Source of the DNA: Platycnemis pennipes
Lineage: Eukaryota > Arthropoda > Insecta > Odonata > Platycnemididae
Length of the DNA: 64,000 nucleotides
Reading direction: 5' to 3'
Assembly: GCA_933228895.1 (NCBI GenBank)
Contig: OW121852.1
Coordinates: 55,904,872-55,968,871, forward strand
A program made the translations under genes and the position numbers. The notes under the pieces are model-generated. The model was not told the origin of the DNA, ran no database searches, and was given only the letters and a program-made list of their open reading frames with translations. Below are positions 13,390 to 26,100 of this stretch, piece by piece (the first letter of the stretch is position 1; each line of letters starts with the position of its first letter).

Positions 13390-13905
13390 GGAGTATCTTA
13401 TGCCTCCCCATAGTTGACACAGCCCGGCGCGGGTGAGAAAGTTCGCGAATAAAGGCATTTAGGTAGGAATCAAAATCTTATTGTCGGAATGGAGGGACGC
13501 CGGGGTACTTCGTCGTCCATCTTCTTTCCTCTGATCGAGATTGGAAGGAAGGGAAGGTAGAGAGATGCATACATGAAAGGATTGGATATTGACGGGGTAT
13601 ATTAGAGGTCGGGGGCGAGCGGAAGGGGCGAAAGTTTCCGAGAATCTTTCACCACGAGCGGAAGAATGAATCTAAGTAAGTGGGTGAAAGTTTGCGGTGC
13701 CAGCGTTTTGTGAGCTCGCGAACGTCTGTGTGCGCGGGTTTGAATTAGGAAGGAGGTTCAACCTCGGGAGAGAGCAGTTATTGATGTCGAGAACGGAGTT
13801 GGGAGTGTGGTGGGGGAATTTAAGGTGCTCTGGTGTGGGGCATAAGGATGGGGGACGGGATATCATGAAGAATAACGGGGTGGGAGTATGGTTTTTAGGC
13901 TTTTA
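13390..13905. other. G-rich / CpG-containing patch
   Basis: Base composition shifts from AT-rich to G-rich on the plus strand, with several CpGs (for example GCGGGCGAG-like stretches around 13610-13620 and GCTCGCGAACG near 13713). Open frames on both strands at 13672-13906 are compositional. It may be an unmethylated CpG patch next to the promoter-like block upstream. Confidence 0.4.
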
Positions 13906-15114
13906 ATGAGATGGAGTTTGGGTGAGGAGTGATCTGAGCGGTAGAAAATTTTGCTATTCCCTGCTATCTGTTTAGCTCGCAAAGGGTAAGATGCAGTCTC
14001 TTCGCTATTTTCATCGGACAGTATAAGATATACAGCTTTCTGATCCGGAGATGAAAGAGATTCTTTTGCGAGCCTTTATGCCTGACGTGTAATGGTAATA
14101 TATTCGTGACCTGTCAGAACCGATTTCGATCGCCATCCTCGTTACCGCTGCGGAATCATGCATTTCTATCCGTCTCCTGGTCCCAAATTGATGATCACTT
14201 GGGTACATATTCGTGTGTATCAGCCTCTAAGCTCCCATCTACTTATAACTATAATCGATTTAGATTTATAGCATAAGCCCGCTTATATAATGCCAGGTTA
14301 ACTATTTTCGAGGCTCGAAAACAACTATAGCTTTTCTTTTTAGTGATAGTGCCCATTTAAACTAATTTGTTGTTAGTATAAGTCTTGATCACTACCAAAA
14401 TATCTTAAAATCTATATAAATTAAGGTTTAGCCAAGTTTAAGTAAGGTTTAGGTTACCCAGACATTGCAGGAGAGGCAGATCAACAGCAGTCCGTCTCCT
14501 TTCTATCGATCTGTTTGGAAGGCTAGATTAGCTGTCAGGGGATACCTACGATAGATTGTGTGCTGAGAGTCATGGATCAGAGTCAATATTGCTGACAAGA
14601 AGGGTAGGAGCTTAGGTTGCTTAGCTTTCGACAGTTTCGCCTCGAATATCAGTTCAGAAAATCCAAACTTCCCTCTAGACCAGAAATCAAGTGACTTTCC
14701 ATTCTTCAAATATTATGATGCATAGGTTTTATTTTTATTTAGACCGTCTTACGGTCGGCTACGCTCACGGGAACGAATACATTAATATATTGTTAGTTCG
14801 GGATTTTTCAGGGAAGTCTAAAAATTACAATTGGTTACACATTTGTGTTTTTATTGTATTTATTACAAAATTTTATGGTTGGGAGAAGTAAGAGCCTGGA
14901 AATTTCGTGAATTTGTGCGTAGTCTACAAGCCGTCATAGCAAACATCCACGAAATTTAGTTCAGTTGAGAGTTAGTTTGTATTTCCCGAAACAATACACG
15001 ACTATTACGCAAACAAAGCACAATTATTTCAAGCACATTGCACAACAGACTTTATAATTAATTAACAACATTTTTTTTCATCTAAATTCCACTTCACGGC
15101 TAGTGACCACCCAC
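13906..15114. other. Gene-free stretch
   Basis: No gene or repeat recognised. Short reiterated TAAGGTTTAG-type words occur at about 14420-14455. Confidence 0.5.
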
Positions 15115-15175
15115 CCCCTGCCTGCCACACCCCCTTGCGGTGGATCGCAGGGTCAAATTTATGTGTAGATGAATA
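15115..15175 (+). repeat. Dispersed ~50-bp repeat, copy 2
   Basis: CCTGCCACACCCCC, TGCGGTGG, CGCAGGGTC and then TTATGTGTAGATGAA, in the same order as the copies at 20307-20360 (plus strand) and 7623-7672 (minus strand). The CCTGC...GCAGG ends and the CCAC...GGTGG core can form a hairpin. The coding potential is nil. Confidence 0.65.
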
Positions 15176-18052
15176 TCTATTTTTTAAAATGCGAACGCAA
15201 ATAAATAATTCGAAAACAGTGCGATCAAATATAAGTTACAATGCCACGGATTCTCTTCGTGGTTCAATTTTTACTCCTGGAAAATCGTAAGAAACATATT
15301 TCCTCGCAAAGCGTTCGATTTCATGAGGAAAAATTAGTTGCTATGGTAAAATGCGTCCACGGTTCACGACATTTGTATGCGGTATGGAATTTGCGAGACA
15401 CATGGAATTCTTAATACAAAAATAAATATCACACTCATGTTTAGTTCCGTCTGAACCTGGAGCTAACTTAGCAGATCTCTATTTTAATAACGTGTTTTTA
15501 CGGAGACACAAACAGATGCTCCTAAATGCATGGGCTCACGAGAGGCAACCCGAAAGGCCGCCTTTGACAGTAAATGATGGAGCCTGCTAGGTGTTGTGCC
15601 GTACAGCGTATGAAATTCAATCATGCCGGGTAGAGACACGGGCCCCTCTCCGTGTTACAGCTGCCGCTTCCCACGATGTTTTAGTTTCCAGATAATCCCT
15701 CAGATTACGTGTTACCTGGATGTATCCTTAAAGACAATTCCTTCAATACGGATCTCCCAGTTCGCGGTTGAATGTTTTCATTCAGGAGGCTAAATGCACG
15801 TAAATATATTGATATACGTTATGGACAGAACTGCTGGCAAATCATTGATGTCTGCTGACAAATATTGCTAATTGCTGATGACAAATAAACATTTATAAGC
15901 GATATTAACGTTGAACAGGAGCGTGGGGCTGTACAATTGCGGAACCTGAATTCTGAGATGTAAAGAAGAGAACAGACTCGAACTTTAAACATTTGGGTGT
16001 AAAGGAGAATGATGAGTGTGTGTGAATAGAAGGAAAAAAGGAAAATGGATGCAAGGCGTTGTACATTTGTCCGTTTGTATCCAAGAATGGAAACCGTTGT
16101 TGATACGAAAAGATGGCACCGGTATAGTAAGTGAAACAACAGCGACCTCCACACCAAGTACCGTGGTATAAGGAAAATGTTGGATAATGGTGAAGAAAGA
16201 TAACAAAGTTACTCTGTTATATGAAATTAAAAGGACAAAAGCATGCTGATATGTAGAATCTGAATTGGCATGTGTGAGTTAGGAAATACTTTATTGAAGC
16301 TACTACTCCTCATTGATAAATAACCCGATTGTTGTTCATTAAAGACTGTCATTTATTAAAACTTATTAAAGACAGGACCCTGCACATGAACTGTAATTAG
16401 TAAATATTCTTTTATGTATAATGATGGTAGGAACTCTCTTCTAGGTTATAGCTTAAATTCTAGGCAATGCCATGGGGAATACAATGCGGATTAGTCCTAA
16501 TTCAAATGGAATTTATACGAATTATTCGGCTGCGTCATTACTTTTGCCATCTCAGGAATTTCCGTTATCTAAATGTCAAAGTAGCATGCCCAGAGGGCCG
16601 TGGTTTATGCAGATAGTCTGATTGTTATTATTTGTGGAACGAGGACTTTGAAATAAGCTGTAACAAGACCGCAAACAGGAAAGTCTCCCTGAAGCCTTTA
16701 TGTTACTGACCACTTGTTAGGTTGTTGGCCTTCCTGGTTATAAAACGTTTTGTTTATGCATTCGCGGAAAAGGATCAGTAGGCTCTTAACGATAAGACTG
16801 AAGATAACAGTACAATTTTTTCATCCTCCGCTTCAGATTCAGTTCCCTTCTTATTAATTCTTTACTAGGACTCCATCATGTCAGGAATTTAAAATAGCCA
16901 TTTTCTTAGTAAGCAGGAGGAAGCATCGAACTTGTGTAATAATTTATATTGCCCTTGTTATCATTAGGGAAAATGATGAACGTTTGAGGCCATTTGTACT
17001 ATTAATGATAGGTAGATTTCGGAATATTTTGAATATAGGTAGGAGTTTTGGGAGTAGAAGATAAATGGAGATGAACCCGGCTTCGGCAGTAGCCTACGCC
17101 ATTCTATTTGCCAGTGGGTCCAAAGTAAACTATCACTAAACCTTCCCGATCCCCATTCAGTACCTACTTCTTTCATTTTTCTTTGGCTGTCGGCTTATAT
17201 TTCATTTAATCTATCGTACTGCCTTCAACAAAATCATTTCGAATTGAACACGCGCCATTTTGATGAGAGGCTAGCTCTCTAGCCGAACAGATCCCCTCCA
17301 AACTGCTCTCTAACTTTTAATTCGCGAACAGATCCTCTTTTACTTTTTACTTCAAATTTCAGTCCTATAGGAAAGTGAACTTTGTTATATTTATTTAAAT
17401 TAAACTCCATTTAATTGAAACTCAGATCACTCATTTTGTAAGGGTAACGTTATTCGTAATATCAAATTTTTCCCCTGTCGCTCTTTACACTTTATTTACA
17501 TTTCGTGGGGAAATGTTTTACCCCGCGGAATACGGATTCATGTGCAAATTTGAGAAATTTATAATGTAGAAATACAAAGTGTTTCATTTTACCAAATTGG
17601 AAAAGATTTTATTGTATTATTCTCTTTCGATCACATTGGAACTCTCTGATCTGTTTTAATTACCTGTATTTTGTTAACCTGCATTGACAAATATGACCTC
17701 TAGTTTATTATAATAGGGTTATTAGAATTTTTCTCTGGCAATTTGAATATAAAAGGATGCAATTTATGAAGTTTTTATGGATATTCTCTGGAACAATTTC
17801 GATTTCATTGCATTTATTTTGTTAGCGATGTTTCCATTGAATTGCGAGGTAAATTTTAAAACTATAACATCCACCTCAATTATAAGACATATATACCCAC
17901 ATTGCATACCCACAGGGTACAGTGAGATTCCAGCCGTGGCAGGATACTTATCTGGTTACCACAGTACTGGTTAGCTTGCATGATTAATAAGTCGTAAACT
18001 TAAGTATATGGCCTCCAAAAAGGGAATTGATTATACATATTAGGCCCTTGAT
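15176..18052. other. Gene-free stretch
   Basis: AT-rich. A 112-codon minus-strand frame at 15819-16157 and a plus-strand frame at 17777-17974 have no recognisable features. No repeat was detected by eye. Confidence 0.5.
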
Positions 18053-18238
18053 ATACTGACAGAAAAACTTAATGTATTTTTACACACTTTATTGAATTAC
18101 TAAACCCCACCGTTTTCGACACTCTCGTTTCACCCATCAAGGGTACTCTTGATAATGACACGAGAGCGTCGAAACCGGTGGGATACTAAATTCAATAAAG
18201 TGTTTAACAATTCATCGTTTAAGTTTTTCTGTCAGTAT
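18053..18238. mobile_element. 186-bp palindromic element with a ribozyme-like motif on each arm
   Basis: The left arm starting ATACTGACAGAAAAACTTAA (18053) is the inverse of the right arm ending TTTTTCTGTCAGTAT (18238). Both arms contain ACTTTATTGAATT or its complement. Each arm also carries the hairpin motif, on opposite strands: right arm plus strand 18148-18178 (CTTGATAATG, then a GAC...GTC stem, then CGAAACCGG); left arm minus strand 18110-18141 (CTTGATGGGTG, then a stem, then CGAAAACGG). The centre ATCAAG-GGTACT-CTTGAT is itself palindromic. The same motif occurs near the 3' end of the Penelope-like copies at 26.1-27.4 kb, so this may be two head-to-head tail fragments of such an element. 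Confidence 0.7.
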
Positions 18239-18421
18239 GTCACTTTTTCACAAAGTCACAACATTGCCTGATTCGATTCAATTAGACCTTGATAGACTCA
18301 TCTTAACGAGAATGGTGTTGCCGGTGCAGCAAACGAATACATTATTTCCTGCTCAAGTACCAGTGTATGCTAAGCTTTTCCCGCATTATTTGTTGTAAAG
18401 AGAGAGTTGAACGAAGGTTTG

Positions 18422-18625
18422 TATGGATGGACACTGGTTTTCCACACTAATGACATGGTTCGAATCCCAGCAGATTTTTCATTGAAATCACCGGCTGAAT
18501 GCTATGTGGAGAGTAATCCAAGTTCAGTACACCATCCGTCGGATAGGACGTTAAAACGGTGAACGCCTCGTCGCCTCTAATTGAGAACAAGCTAATGCCG
18601 ATCCTGGGTTTTACTCTGCCTTACT
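18422..18625 (+). mobile_element. tRNA-derived SINE, family A (copy 2)
   Basis: The B box GGTTCGAATCC is exact at 18457-18467. The central block CCGTCGGATAGGACGTTAAA (18536-18555) is shared with the 8.0-kb and 41.5-kb copies. The intervening sequence (CAGATTTTTCATTG, CTGAATGCTATG, AAGTTCAGTACACC) aligns with 8.09-8.17 kb at the same spacing. The tRNA-like 5' end is degraded, so it is probably transcriptionally dead. Confidence 0.8.
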
Positions 18626-20306
18626 TTCTTTCGCTTCCATCTCTATCCTTACTCCTTTCCTCTTGATCTTGGCGTATTGGATGGTCTTGATGAATATCAT
18701 GTGAGCTTTTTATGCTCTATCCCAGTATTTTTCTGGTTCTTAATTAATAAAGCGTTGAATATACATTTAGTAATGTGCCCAAACTATTTATTTGAAGAAG
18801 AGTTAACTTGGGTCGTAAATGGATACACGATATCCTTTTCGGAAGTTAGGATTGAATGCCTATTTTTAAGAAGTAAAAGCTGAAGGCTGTAGGGAATTGG
18901 GCAATTGAGTATTCCACCTCCTTCCTTCATCCCATTTCATTGCAGGTTATCTCTTGCTTTCTCAAACCTCTCCTGCCAGAGAATTCTTGCCTTCAGGGGA
19001 AGGTGAATTATTCAACCCGGTATCGGTGAGATTGTTTTCCGCAAGCAATTTCAGATGCTACAGCCCTGCAGCCACTTTCATGCCTATTTTCCTTATTCTC
19101 GCCTCCTGATTCCATTTCTGTATACAGTCTGAAGTGACGCCAGCACCCAAAGCCTTTCCATGAATTCCAAATGTCATTGCAGCTTTTCAAGGGCGCTGCT
19201 TCAACCATTCACCCCTTTTGTCGTCCCACGCCATCACATATAGAAATGCAAAGTTTTGCGCGGAATTATTCCGAGATGTTGGCCAAAAAAGCAACAGTTT
19301 GTTTGTCGCACCCTAGCCTCAATTGAAAGGAAAACAATAACTTGTTTGTGTTTATGAGAGGAAACTAGACATAAAAACTATCAGAGTCACTAGCAGGAAA
19401 TTTTATTTGGAATTTAAATTCAAAGCTTTTCCACCAAGCTTGTAATGTTCGACCTCTGGGAGTGAATAGGACTATAGAAGGCTATATAAGATATCATATA
19501 ATATGCTTACTAGAAATGCATGTGTTTCTTGTAAAACCATTTTTTTTCACGAAAAACGGGTGTCTTTAATAGGGCAGCAAAGTATAGTGTATAGTAGTTT
19601 TTTTTTTGTTAAAACACTACTACTATGAAAAGTCAATGCATCTCTGATAATGATCATGCTAGTCGTCTCATGCGTATTTTATTCTATTTCGGGAAGAAAT
19701 ATTCATTCACAAAAGTCACAGCTTCATATTTCCTAAGAGAGAATGGTAAAAATATTTCCCCTTCTTGGGACGAAACATGACTCAAGAAACTGCTAATATG
19801 CGTGCAGCTACGCATGTAAAAATGCCACAAAAGGCTCAGTAATATTTGAGAAAACAAGAAGTCTCAGCAAGAAAATCGGGTTTAAAAATGTATAAAATAG
19901 ATATTATCGTGCGTCTTGTTTTGCTGTGGTTGTCTTTGGCGCTTCTTTGACCGTAAGATAAGAAATAAGAATGCGTGCTAATATGGGCACGTATAATCTG
20001 GATGAATAACATCATTTCATCACTTGATTTTACCGGCTGCTTCAGGACATTGCTGTGGTCGATTATGCATTGTTTTTTTTACATAAATGAACTCTGATAA
20101 AGGTGCACTTCTAAAGGATTTGGATTCCTGTAGCCTTTTCTTGTATTTTACTGTAAATAATGCAACTAAGAAGCGACAGAATAAATATGTTCTTGAATTA
20201 TTTGTCTTCAATAACATTATAAGCATGAAATTGATGGAAGTTTTATTATCCTTTTACTCCTTTATTTCTAAATATTTCAGGTCAATAATTTTATATACAT
20301 ATGTTG
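18626..20306. other. Gene-free stretch
   Basis: No gene or element recognised. Open frames of 60-87 codons overlap antisense frames and lack motifs. Confidence 0.5.
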
Positions 20307-20360
20307 CCCCTGCCACACACCTTTATGGTGGCTTGCAGGGTATTATGTAGATGAAGATGT
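20307..20360 (+). repeat. Dispersed ~50-bp repeat, copy 3
   Basis: CCCCTGCCACACACC, TATGGTGGCTTGCAGGG, then TATTATGTAGATGAAG. This is the best-preserved of the three copies (others at 15115-15175 and 7623-7672). Confidence 0.65.
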
Positions 20361-23300
20361 TAATAATCACTTATATTTTTAATGCCACCGAGATCTAGTT
20401 GTAACTATGAATACAGTCACTTGAACCAGTAATAAAGTTTCATAATTATGTGCCCTCCTGTCTCATCATGAAACACAGTCATTATTGTACAGTAGTAATC
20501 AATTTATTTATCATTTAATAGGCGTCTCCTCGTCGAAGCTTACTGTATGACATGCCTTCAGTGTCGACGCCGCCAGATGTCCAGAGGATGTTATAATAAG
20601 GAGTTAAACGCCAGGAAACAACAATTCTAGATTAGAAATGGATCTGCACACCTATTGTGCCGTACCCCGTGATAACTGGAATCAGGTGAGCTTTAACGTT
20701 TTTTTATTCTCTTTCATGCCGAGGGCTATGTATTAACGGTAGTTAAAGAACCAATATTTATTAACGTATTATATTTTCAATATATGAAAACAAAAAAATG
20801 ATATTCACTATATTCCTAATGGCCATTCAGTGACACACGTGGCATCAACGATTGAAACGTTTACCCTGTGATAAAACTTATCTCATGGCATTCATCGCGA
20901 TACCAGAGTAGATTTTCTCGCTACGGACATGTTTTCCTGCGGATTCCAGGGCATTTTATTGAAATTAATTAATTGTGAAAACGAACTACGACGAAGAGAA
21001 ATGAAACATTTTGCGCTGCGAAAATTCAATGAAAAGGGTCGGTGAATAACTCTTTCCGGAAAAGAAACGTGATACACTCCAACGAACTTAGCTTATGAAA
21101 AAAAGAGGTATATATGGCCATAAAACACAAAAAAACTATATTTTATGCAAACTTAAAAGTTTCAGAGTTTTATATGACTTTTTCTGCAGCCGTTAAATAT
21201 TAACTGGTTCTCTCACATGATTTATAGAATAGATAATTTCTAGAATATTCGGTACCTACGCTTGCATTTCTTGGCTGTTCATACCTCCTTTATGGGATAA
21301 TCCTAAACCTTTCTTTCGGTAGCCTCAATGATGGCGAGTGCCTTCTGAGTTAGATGTTTTTTATTCAATCTAAAAAATATTTATTCACGATAAAAATGAT
21401 TGAGCTCGAATGTCAGTTCTAAGAAACCAGAAAGAACCGTAAATCAGGCATTTCCATTAGTTACCATACTTATATACAGTTTCCCATCTAAAATACTTAA
21501 CTCTAGGAATCTAATCCACTTCATCCGCTGTCATTGATAGCATGGACTTACTTAAAGTGGTAGAGAACTCTTAATGGGATGGATAAAGCAGATTATGACG
21601 CGATTACGAGCATATTATGAAGTTAATCAGATTTATGAGATTTTAGGTAGATTCATGTCATTGAGTGCTAAGAATCACTGTTATTAAGTTGGGAGATTTA
21701 CGGTGAGGGTAGAGTCATGCTCCTTCTTACATCCAAAGAATGAAGGTAGTTTTACTTAGAGAGAGGAAGAAGGCATTGGGTAAGCTAGGATATCCAGAAA
21801 AGTATATTCGTAGTATGCAAAAAGAGCCGATAAAAAGTTAAAAGTTTTGCGCCTTGTACAAGGGAATTTGAAGCTACGCAAGGGTCGAATAACACGTGTT
21901 GCAGATATTGATGTCACATTTTGTTAGGATAGTTCCACATCAATATAATATTCACTCGAAACTCGTTATTACCATCAGACATCAACCCTACGATTGGTTT
22001 TACTCAGCTCTTCTCTCGATTCTCTTATCAGCTAACCTCTTCATATTCACAATAATATTCTATTTCATACCCCTAAGAGCTTGGGCTATGTATTTTATTC
22101 GAAGCCTTCCCTTTCAATTCTTCTCAATTATTTTTCCTTTGACAATTTCCTTCATCGGGCCATCATGACTCAAGTTATGGCCGGTTATATTGTCCCGTAT
22201 TCCTTTTTAAGTTTTCATTGAAATTATCTTTTCTTCCACTCGTTTTAGGACTTTTTCATTTGTCCCTTGGTCGATTCCTTTTATTTTCATCTTCACTCAG
22301 AGGTAGAAAAGTTCAAACTAGGGGCTTGGGAGGATGAGAACAAATACCATTGTTCCCATCCGGGGCGAACATACCGGACGATATCTGGAATAGAATATGT
22401 ATGGAAATATCAACTATATATATGCCTTATACAATATATATATGCCTTCGAGAAGACTTAAATTGTATATAACTGCTCTAAATTAATATTTTAGTATGAA
22501 TTCCGTCGGACAAAGTAATTAATCTAAAGTAATAATGTGCTCTTAAAAAATCGTTTTTTCTCAATTCATCCCCACAGCGATACCTGCACTCACTGAGTCT
22601 TGAACAATGTGCATGGATATCTAAAACACGTAAATGTTCATAATACAACTGAAAATGTTTGTCCCAGTAAGTTTTTTTATTGCTTGAAAATTGGATATTA
22701 GTTCTCATGATGACTGAAATTCTTTATTCGTATTGTTGATTAACGTGACTAAAATACTTTTTAGTTTTGGAAAAACCTCTTGCCTTTCTATCAAGCATGT
22801 TTAATATACAGGATGGAATATACAAACTTAAGAAAATAAAAATTGAAATAATGTCTAAATTATAGATATTGCTGAGAAAAATTAGAATAATCACCCTTGG
22901 ATAGAAAAAGGGACACAGGGATTATGCGGAAACCAATACAAACGATGTCTTCTTATGGATGAGGGAGCAGACAGGATGCCCACGTCAGAAAAATGATGGA
23001 AGCCAGATTCCTCCACATCGCCGGTGACAAAGCCCCCATGTAAGAACACCGATACTGCCGAAAAACTACCCCACAAATGGAAATAATAGCTGGTTTAGGT
23101 GGCGTAGTGAGCGCGGTTACGACTGCTTCGTTGCACAGTGTTCGGCAGTTGTTTTAGCATCTTATTCCTTAGAGCCTCAAAAAATCTACAGGAAGGAATG
23201 ACGTCTAGGTAGCTTGACAGGTTGAAGCACCTGGTCGGATTATAGGGGTTACCTGTTCTGAATTCTAGACAAGGTGAATACATTTTTTTCGCGGCTAGTT

Positions 23301-23579
23301 CGCAATTCTTGAATTTGAGAACTTACTAAAAAAATTGGATGGGTAGGTGGGGGCCTTCTGGATCCCCCCTGGCACTTAGACCACTTTAGATCCATTGTGC
23401 CAACTCACATTTAACCTGCCCGCCACTTGCAGACAGGGGACAAGAAAACTACGGTAGAGGTATGGAGGGGGCTACACATCCAGCCTCCGTCCGGGCCCAA
23501 CGTTAAACCAACGTTATCCAACGTGCTTAACTTCGGTGATCTGACGGGAACCGGTGTATCAACGTGGCTAGGCCCTTGT
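20361..23579. other. Gene-free stretch with one outlying relative of the 139-bp array
   Basis: Mostly AT-rich with no recognised gene. At about 23289-23325 the words CTAGTTCGCAATTCTTGAAT and TTGAGAACTTACT match the core of the 139-bp unit (CTCGTTCGCAGTTCTTGAAT, TTAAGATCTTACG). This is a diverged partial copy about 260 bp upstream of the main array. A short direct repeat of ATATATATGCCTT lies at about 22417-22448. Confidence 0.55.
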
Positions 23580-24255
23580 CCCAGTATCTTACTAACTTTA
23601 TATTGTGTGACAGAAACATAGCCATTGGAGAACACAAAACTCACCTCTACTACCACTACGAAGGAACAAAATTATTATTTATCCATCTTCAGAATGTTAT
23701 TAACTCGTTCGCAGTTCTTGAATTTAAGATCTTACGTTATAATGTGCGATAGAAGCTTAGCCGTTGGAGCACCCAAAACTCACCACTACTCCTACCTCGA
23801 AGGGACAAAATTATTATTTATCCATCTTCAGAATGTTATTAACTCGTTCGCAGTTCTTGAATTTAAGATCTTACGTTTTATTGTGCGATAGAAGCTTAGC
23901 CGTTGGAGCACCCAAAACCCACCACTACTTCCACTACGAAGGAACAAAATTATTATTTATCCATCTTCAGAATGTTATTAACTCGTTCGCAGTTCTTGAA
24001 TTTAAGATCTTACGTTATAATGTGCGATAGAAGCTTAGCCGTTGGAGCACCCAAAACTCACCACTACTCCTACCTCGAAGGGACAAAATTATTATTTATC
24101 CATCTTCAGAATGTTATTAACTCGTTCGCAGTCTTGAATTTAAGATCTTACGTTTTATTGTGCGATAGAAGCTTAGCCGTTGGAGCACCCAAAACCCACC
24201 ACTACTCCTACCACGGGGGGACAAAATTATTATTTACCCATCTTCGGAATGTGAA
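23580..24255 (+). repeat. Tandem array of 139-bp units (about 4.7 copies)
   Basis: Landmark words recur every 139 bp: the position of TTGGAG(A/C)AC is at 23625, 23764, 23903 and 24042, then 24180 after a 1-bp deletion. Internal units are almost identical (TCGTTCGCAGTTCTTGAATT, GCTTAGCCGTTGGAG). The first unit is more diverged and the last is truncated near 24255. Because 139 is not a multiple of three, a continuous frame reads successive units in different phases, so the apparent 88-167-residue repetitive peptides are not evidence of a protein. It is a minisatellite or satellite-like array, not CRISPR: there are no unique spacers. Confidence 0.9.
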
Positions 24256-24900
24256 TAGCTCGGACTATTGTTTCAGAAGAGGAGATCTCAGTCATGGTGC
24301 CGAGGTATTTTCGAGGTTTCGGCTCGCGGGCGTCTGCGTGAGTGCTTGCGTGTGTCTTCGCGCCGCGGGTGGGAAGGAGGCTAGAGTTCGGTACGGAGGT
24401 TTTTGAGAGGAATCCTCCGTGTGGGAACGTGGGCCGAAGGGGCGAGAGGGCGGGGGTACCCTGTCCGTGAGTGAAAATGATATCGCGGAGGGAGGGCAGC
24501 GGGCGGGAGGTGAGATTACGGAGCGGGAGATGAAGCGCGCTGCCGCGAAGGGCGCGTGTTGTGAGACGGTCATTTGCGTGATTAGCGCATCCTCCGGCGA
24601 GATTGGCGTTGAATGGGGTTATCCTTGATTACGCCCGGAACGGGTGAGGGGCGGGAGAATCCGGGATCGGGTGGGTGGAATTGAAAAGGGGCCGAGGAGA
24701 GGGAGGTGCTAATTCGTTAAGGTGTGCTTTGAGGAAGATGATGGAGAGGGGGCTCGGGAGGTGTGGCGTTCCGGGTCATGACTGGGATTCGGGCTCTCAC
24801 CCGAGCGGAGAAGGGCCGGGAGAAAGGGTGAGAGGAAGGGGAAGAACCCGAGCTTGGCCCGGGAGAGGGTGGCGCGATGCATGTGCGAATTCATTTGCAA
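24256..24900. other. CpG-rich, G-rich patch adjoining the tandem array
   Basis: Composition changes sharply at the end of the tandem array. CpGs become frequent (CTCGCGGGCGTCTGCG, TTCGCGCCGCGGG around 24320-24370; GAGCGGGAGATGAAGCGCG around 24520) and the plus strand is purine/G-rich to about 24880. It is compatible with an unmethylated CpG island or promoter, but no TATA box, initiator or convincing first exon is seen. Overlapping open frames on both strands are compositional. Confidence 0.5.
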
Positions 24901-25079
24901 CAATTTACCTACAGTTCCAATTTTCTCTGTTCGGCCCGTGAAATGCCGATCTTCAAGGATCATAGTGATCTGAACTTCCGCAGAGAAATTGACGCCTGCA
25001 GGAGGCTAATAATCTACATTTTTGTATTTATTGACTATTCATCTATTCTATTTATATTGATTGACCACTTCTTTCATTA

Positions 25080-25670
25080 AATCAGCATAATTCCTACCCC
25101 TATTCATGCAATCCATACTGAATACCTTTTATTTTCCATCCTTCACGATAACCCAAAATTATACCCTCGATATCGGCATTCGGCAGTCCATTGTTCGTAA
25201 GTAAATGTTTCATCCACCGGCTCTGCATTCTGATTTATGACAACAATGTTCTTTCCTCCTCAGCCATGTCTAGCATCTCGTCATTCGTCATCCTTTCCGT
25301 CTATCGTCTTCTTCTTCCTTTGTTCGTAATTACGTTGGCCATTCCATCTTTCTCCATTCTCCTTTGTACCCGCATTTCTTAAGCTTCCGATCCTCTCTCA
25401 TCATATTCTCCTAGAGTGAGCGTCTCAGAGTCATACAAAACCTTGCTCCAAATAAAACTTTTCACTAATCTTCTCTCTGTATCCCACTTCTAAGGATCTA
25501 GTCATAAGTTCTTGTATGTTGGTAAACGCCAGCTTGGTTAAAACAATTATTTTCATATCATCATTTCAATACCCTCGCTTTCATCCAATATTCTACATAA
25601 GCAACAAAAATATTTGACCTTTCTAGCTGGTACCGTCCTACTCAAAACAGAACCAGGATATTTGGAATAT
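25080..25670 (-). pseudogene. Decayed non-LTR retrotransposon (LINE), C-terminal part of ORF2
   Basis: Translating the minus strand across several frameshifts and stops gives the conserved order that follows the reverse-transcriptase palm in many LINEs. A KYPGS peptide (about 25650, cf. KYLGS) comes first, then LAFTNIQELMTRSLE (about 25520). Next is KSFIWS-like/VLYDSETLTL (about 25430, cf. VLYGSETWTL), then RRMEK (about 25370), then NDEMLDMAEEERTLLS (about 25270). At least four frame disruptions or stops are present, so it is dead. The polymerase active site itself lies outside the fragment. The family (RTE-, L2- or Jockey-like) cannot be fixed from this piece. It lies about 430 bp left of the Penelope-like pair. 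Confidence 0.8.
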
Positions 25671-26100
25671 ATTTTGGGTCTTAGAACAGAGGAAATCGGT
25701 TTCCATGGATATAACACATATCTTTCTTCTCTACTGCAAACACGACGCGTATTTCTTCCAGTGATTTCTCTTATATGTCTTGGCATAATGTTTCCCTCTC
25801 CTTATACCTTACCCGCTTCATTTAATTTACCTTTTTCCATCCCTTATAAAAGAAGCCCAAAAATTTTTTTTCGTTTATACTACCGATGGTTCGCATCAGA
25901 ACACTCGGCAGCAATCGATAGCTAGAATCGATCGATATGTCGTTACAATACGGATTCGAACACAATTTAAGATGACTCCCTCCTTTCAAAGGAGACCTAT
26001 GGGTCATCAATTAACTGGTGTATACAGACAGGAATTAATTGAAGCTGCTTGGGGATAAACAATAGTTTGTTCATGCTATACGATTGAAACAGCTGAATGG
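25671..26100. other. Spacer between LINE remnant and Penelope-like pair
   Basis: No gene. A plus-strand frame at 25614-25925 overlaps the LINE remnant antisense and is a shadow. Nothing else was recognised. Confidence 0.5.

Noticed and set aside
23580..24255. CRISPR array
   Set aside because: Units are 139 bp, contiguous and nearly identical with no unique spacers, and the context is eukaryotic.
23903..24406. 167-codon repetitive reading frame
   Set aside because: The repeat period (139 bp) is not a multiple of three, so successive units are read in different phases. The frame is a by-product of the tandem array and runs into the GC-rich patch.
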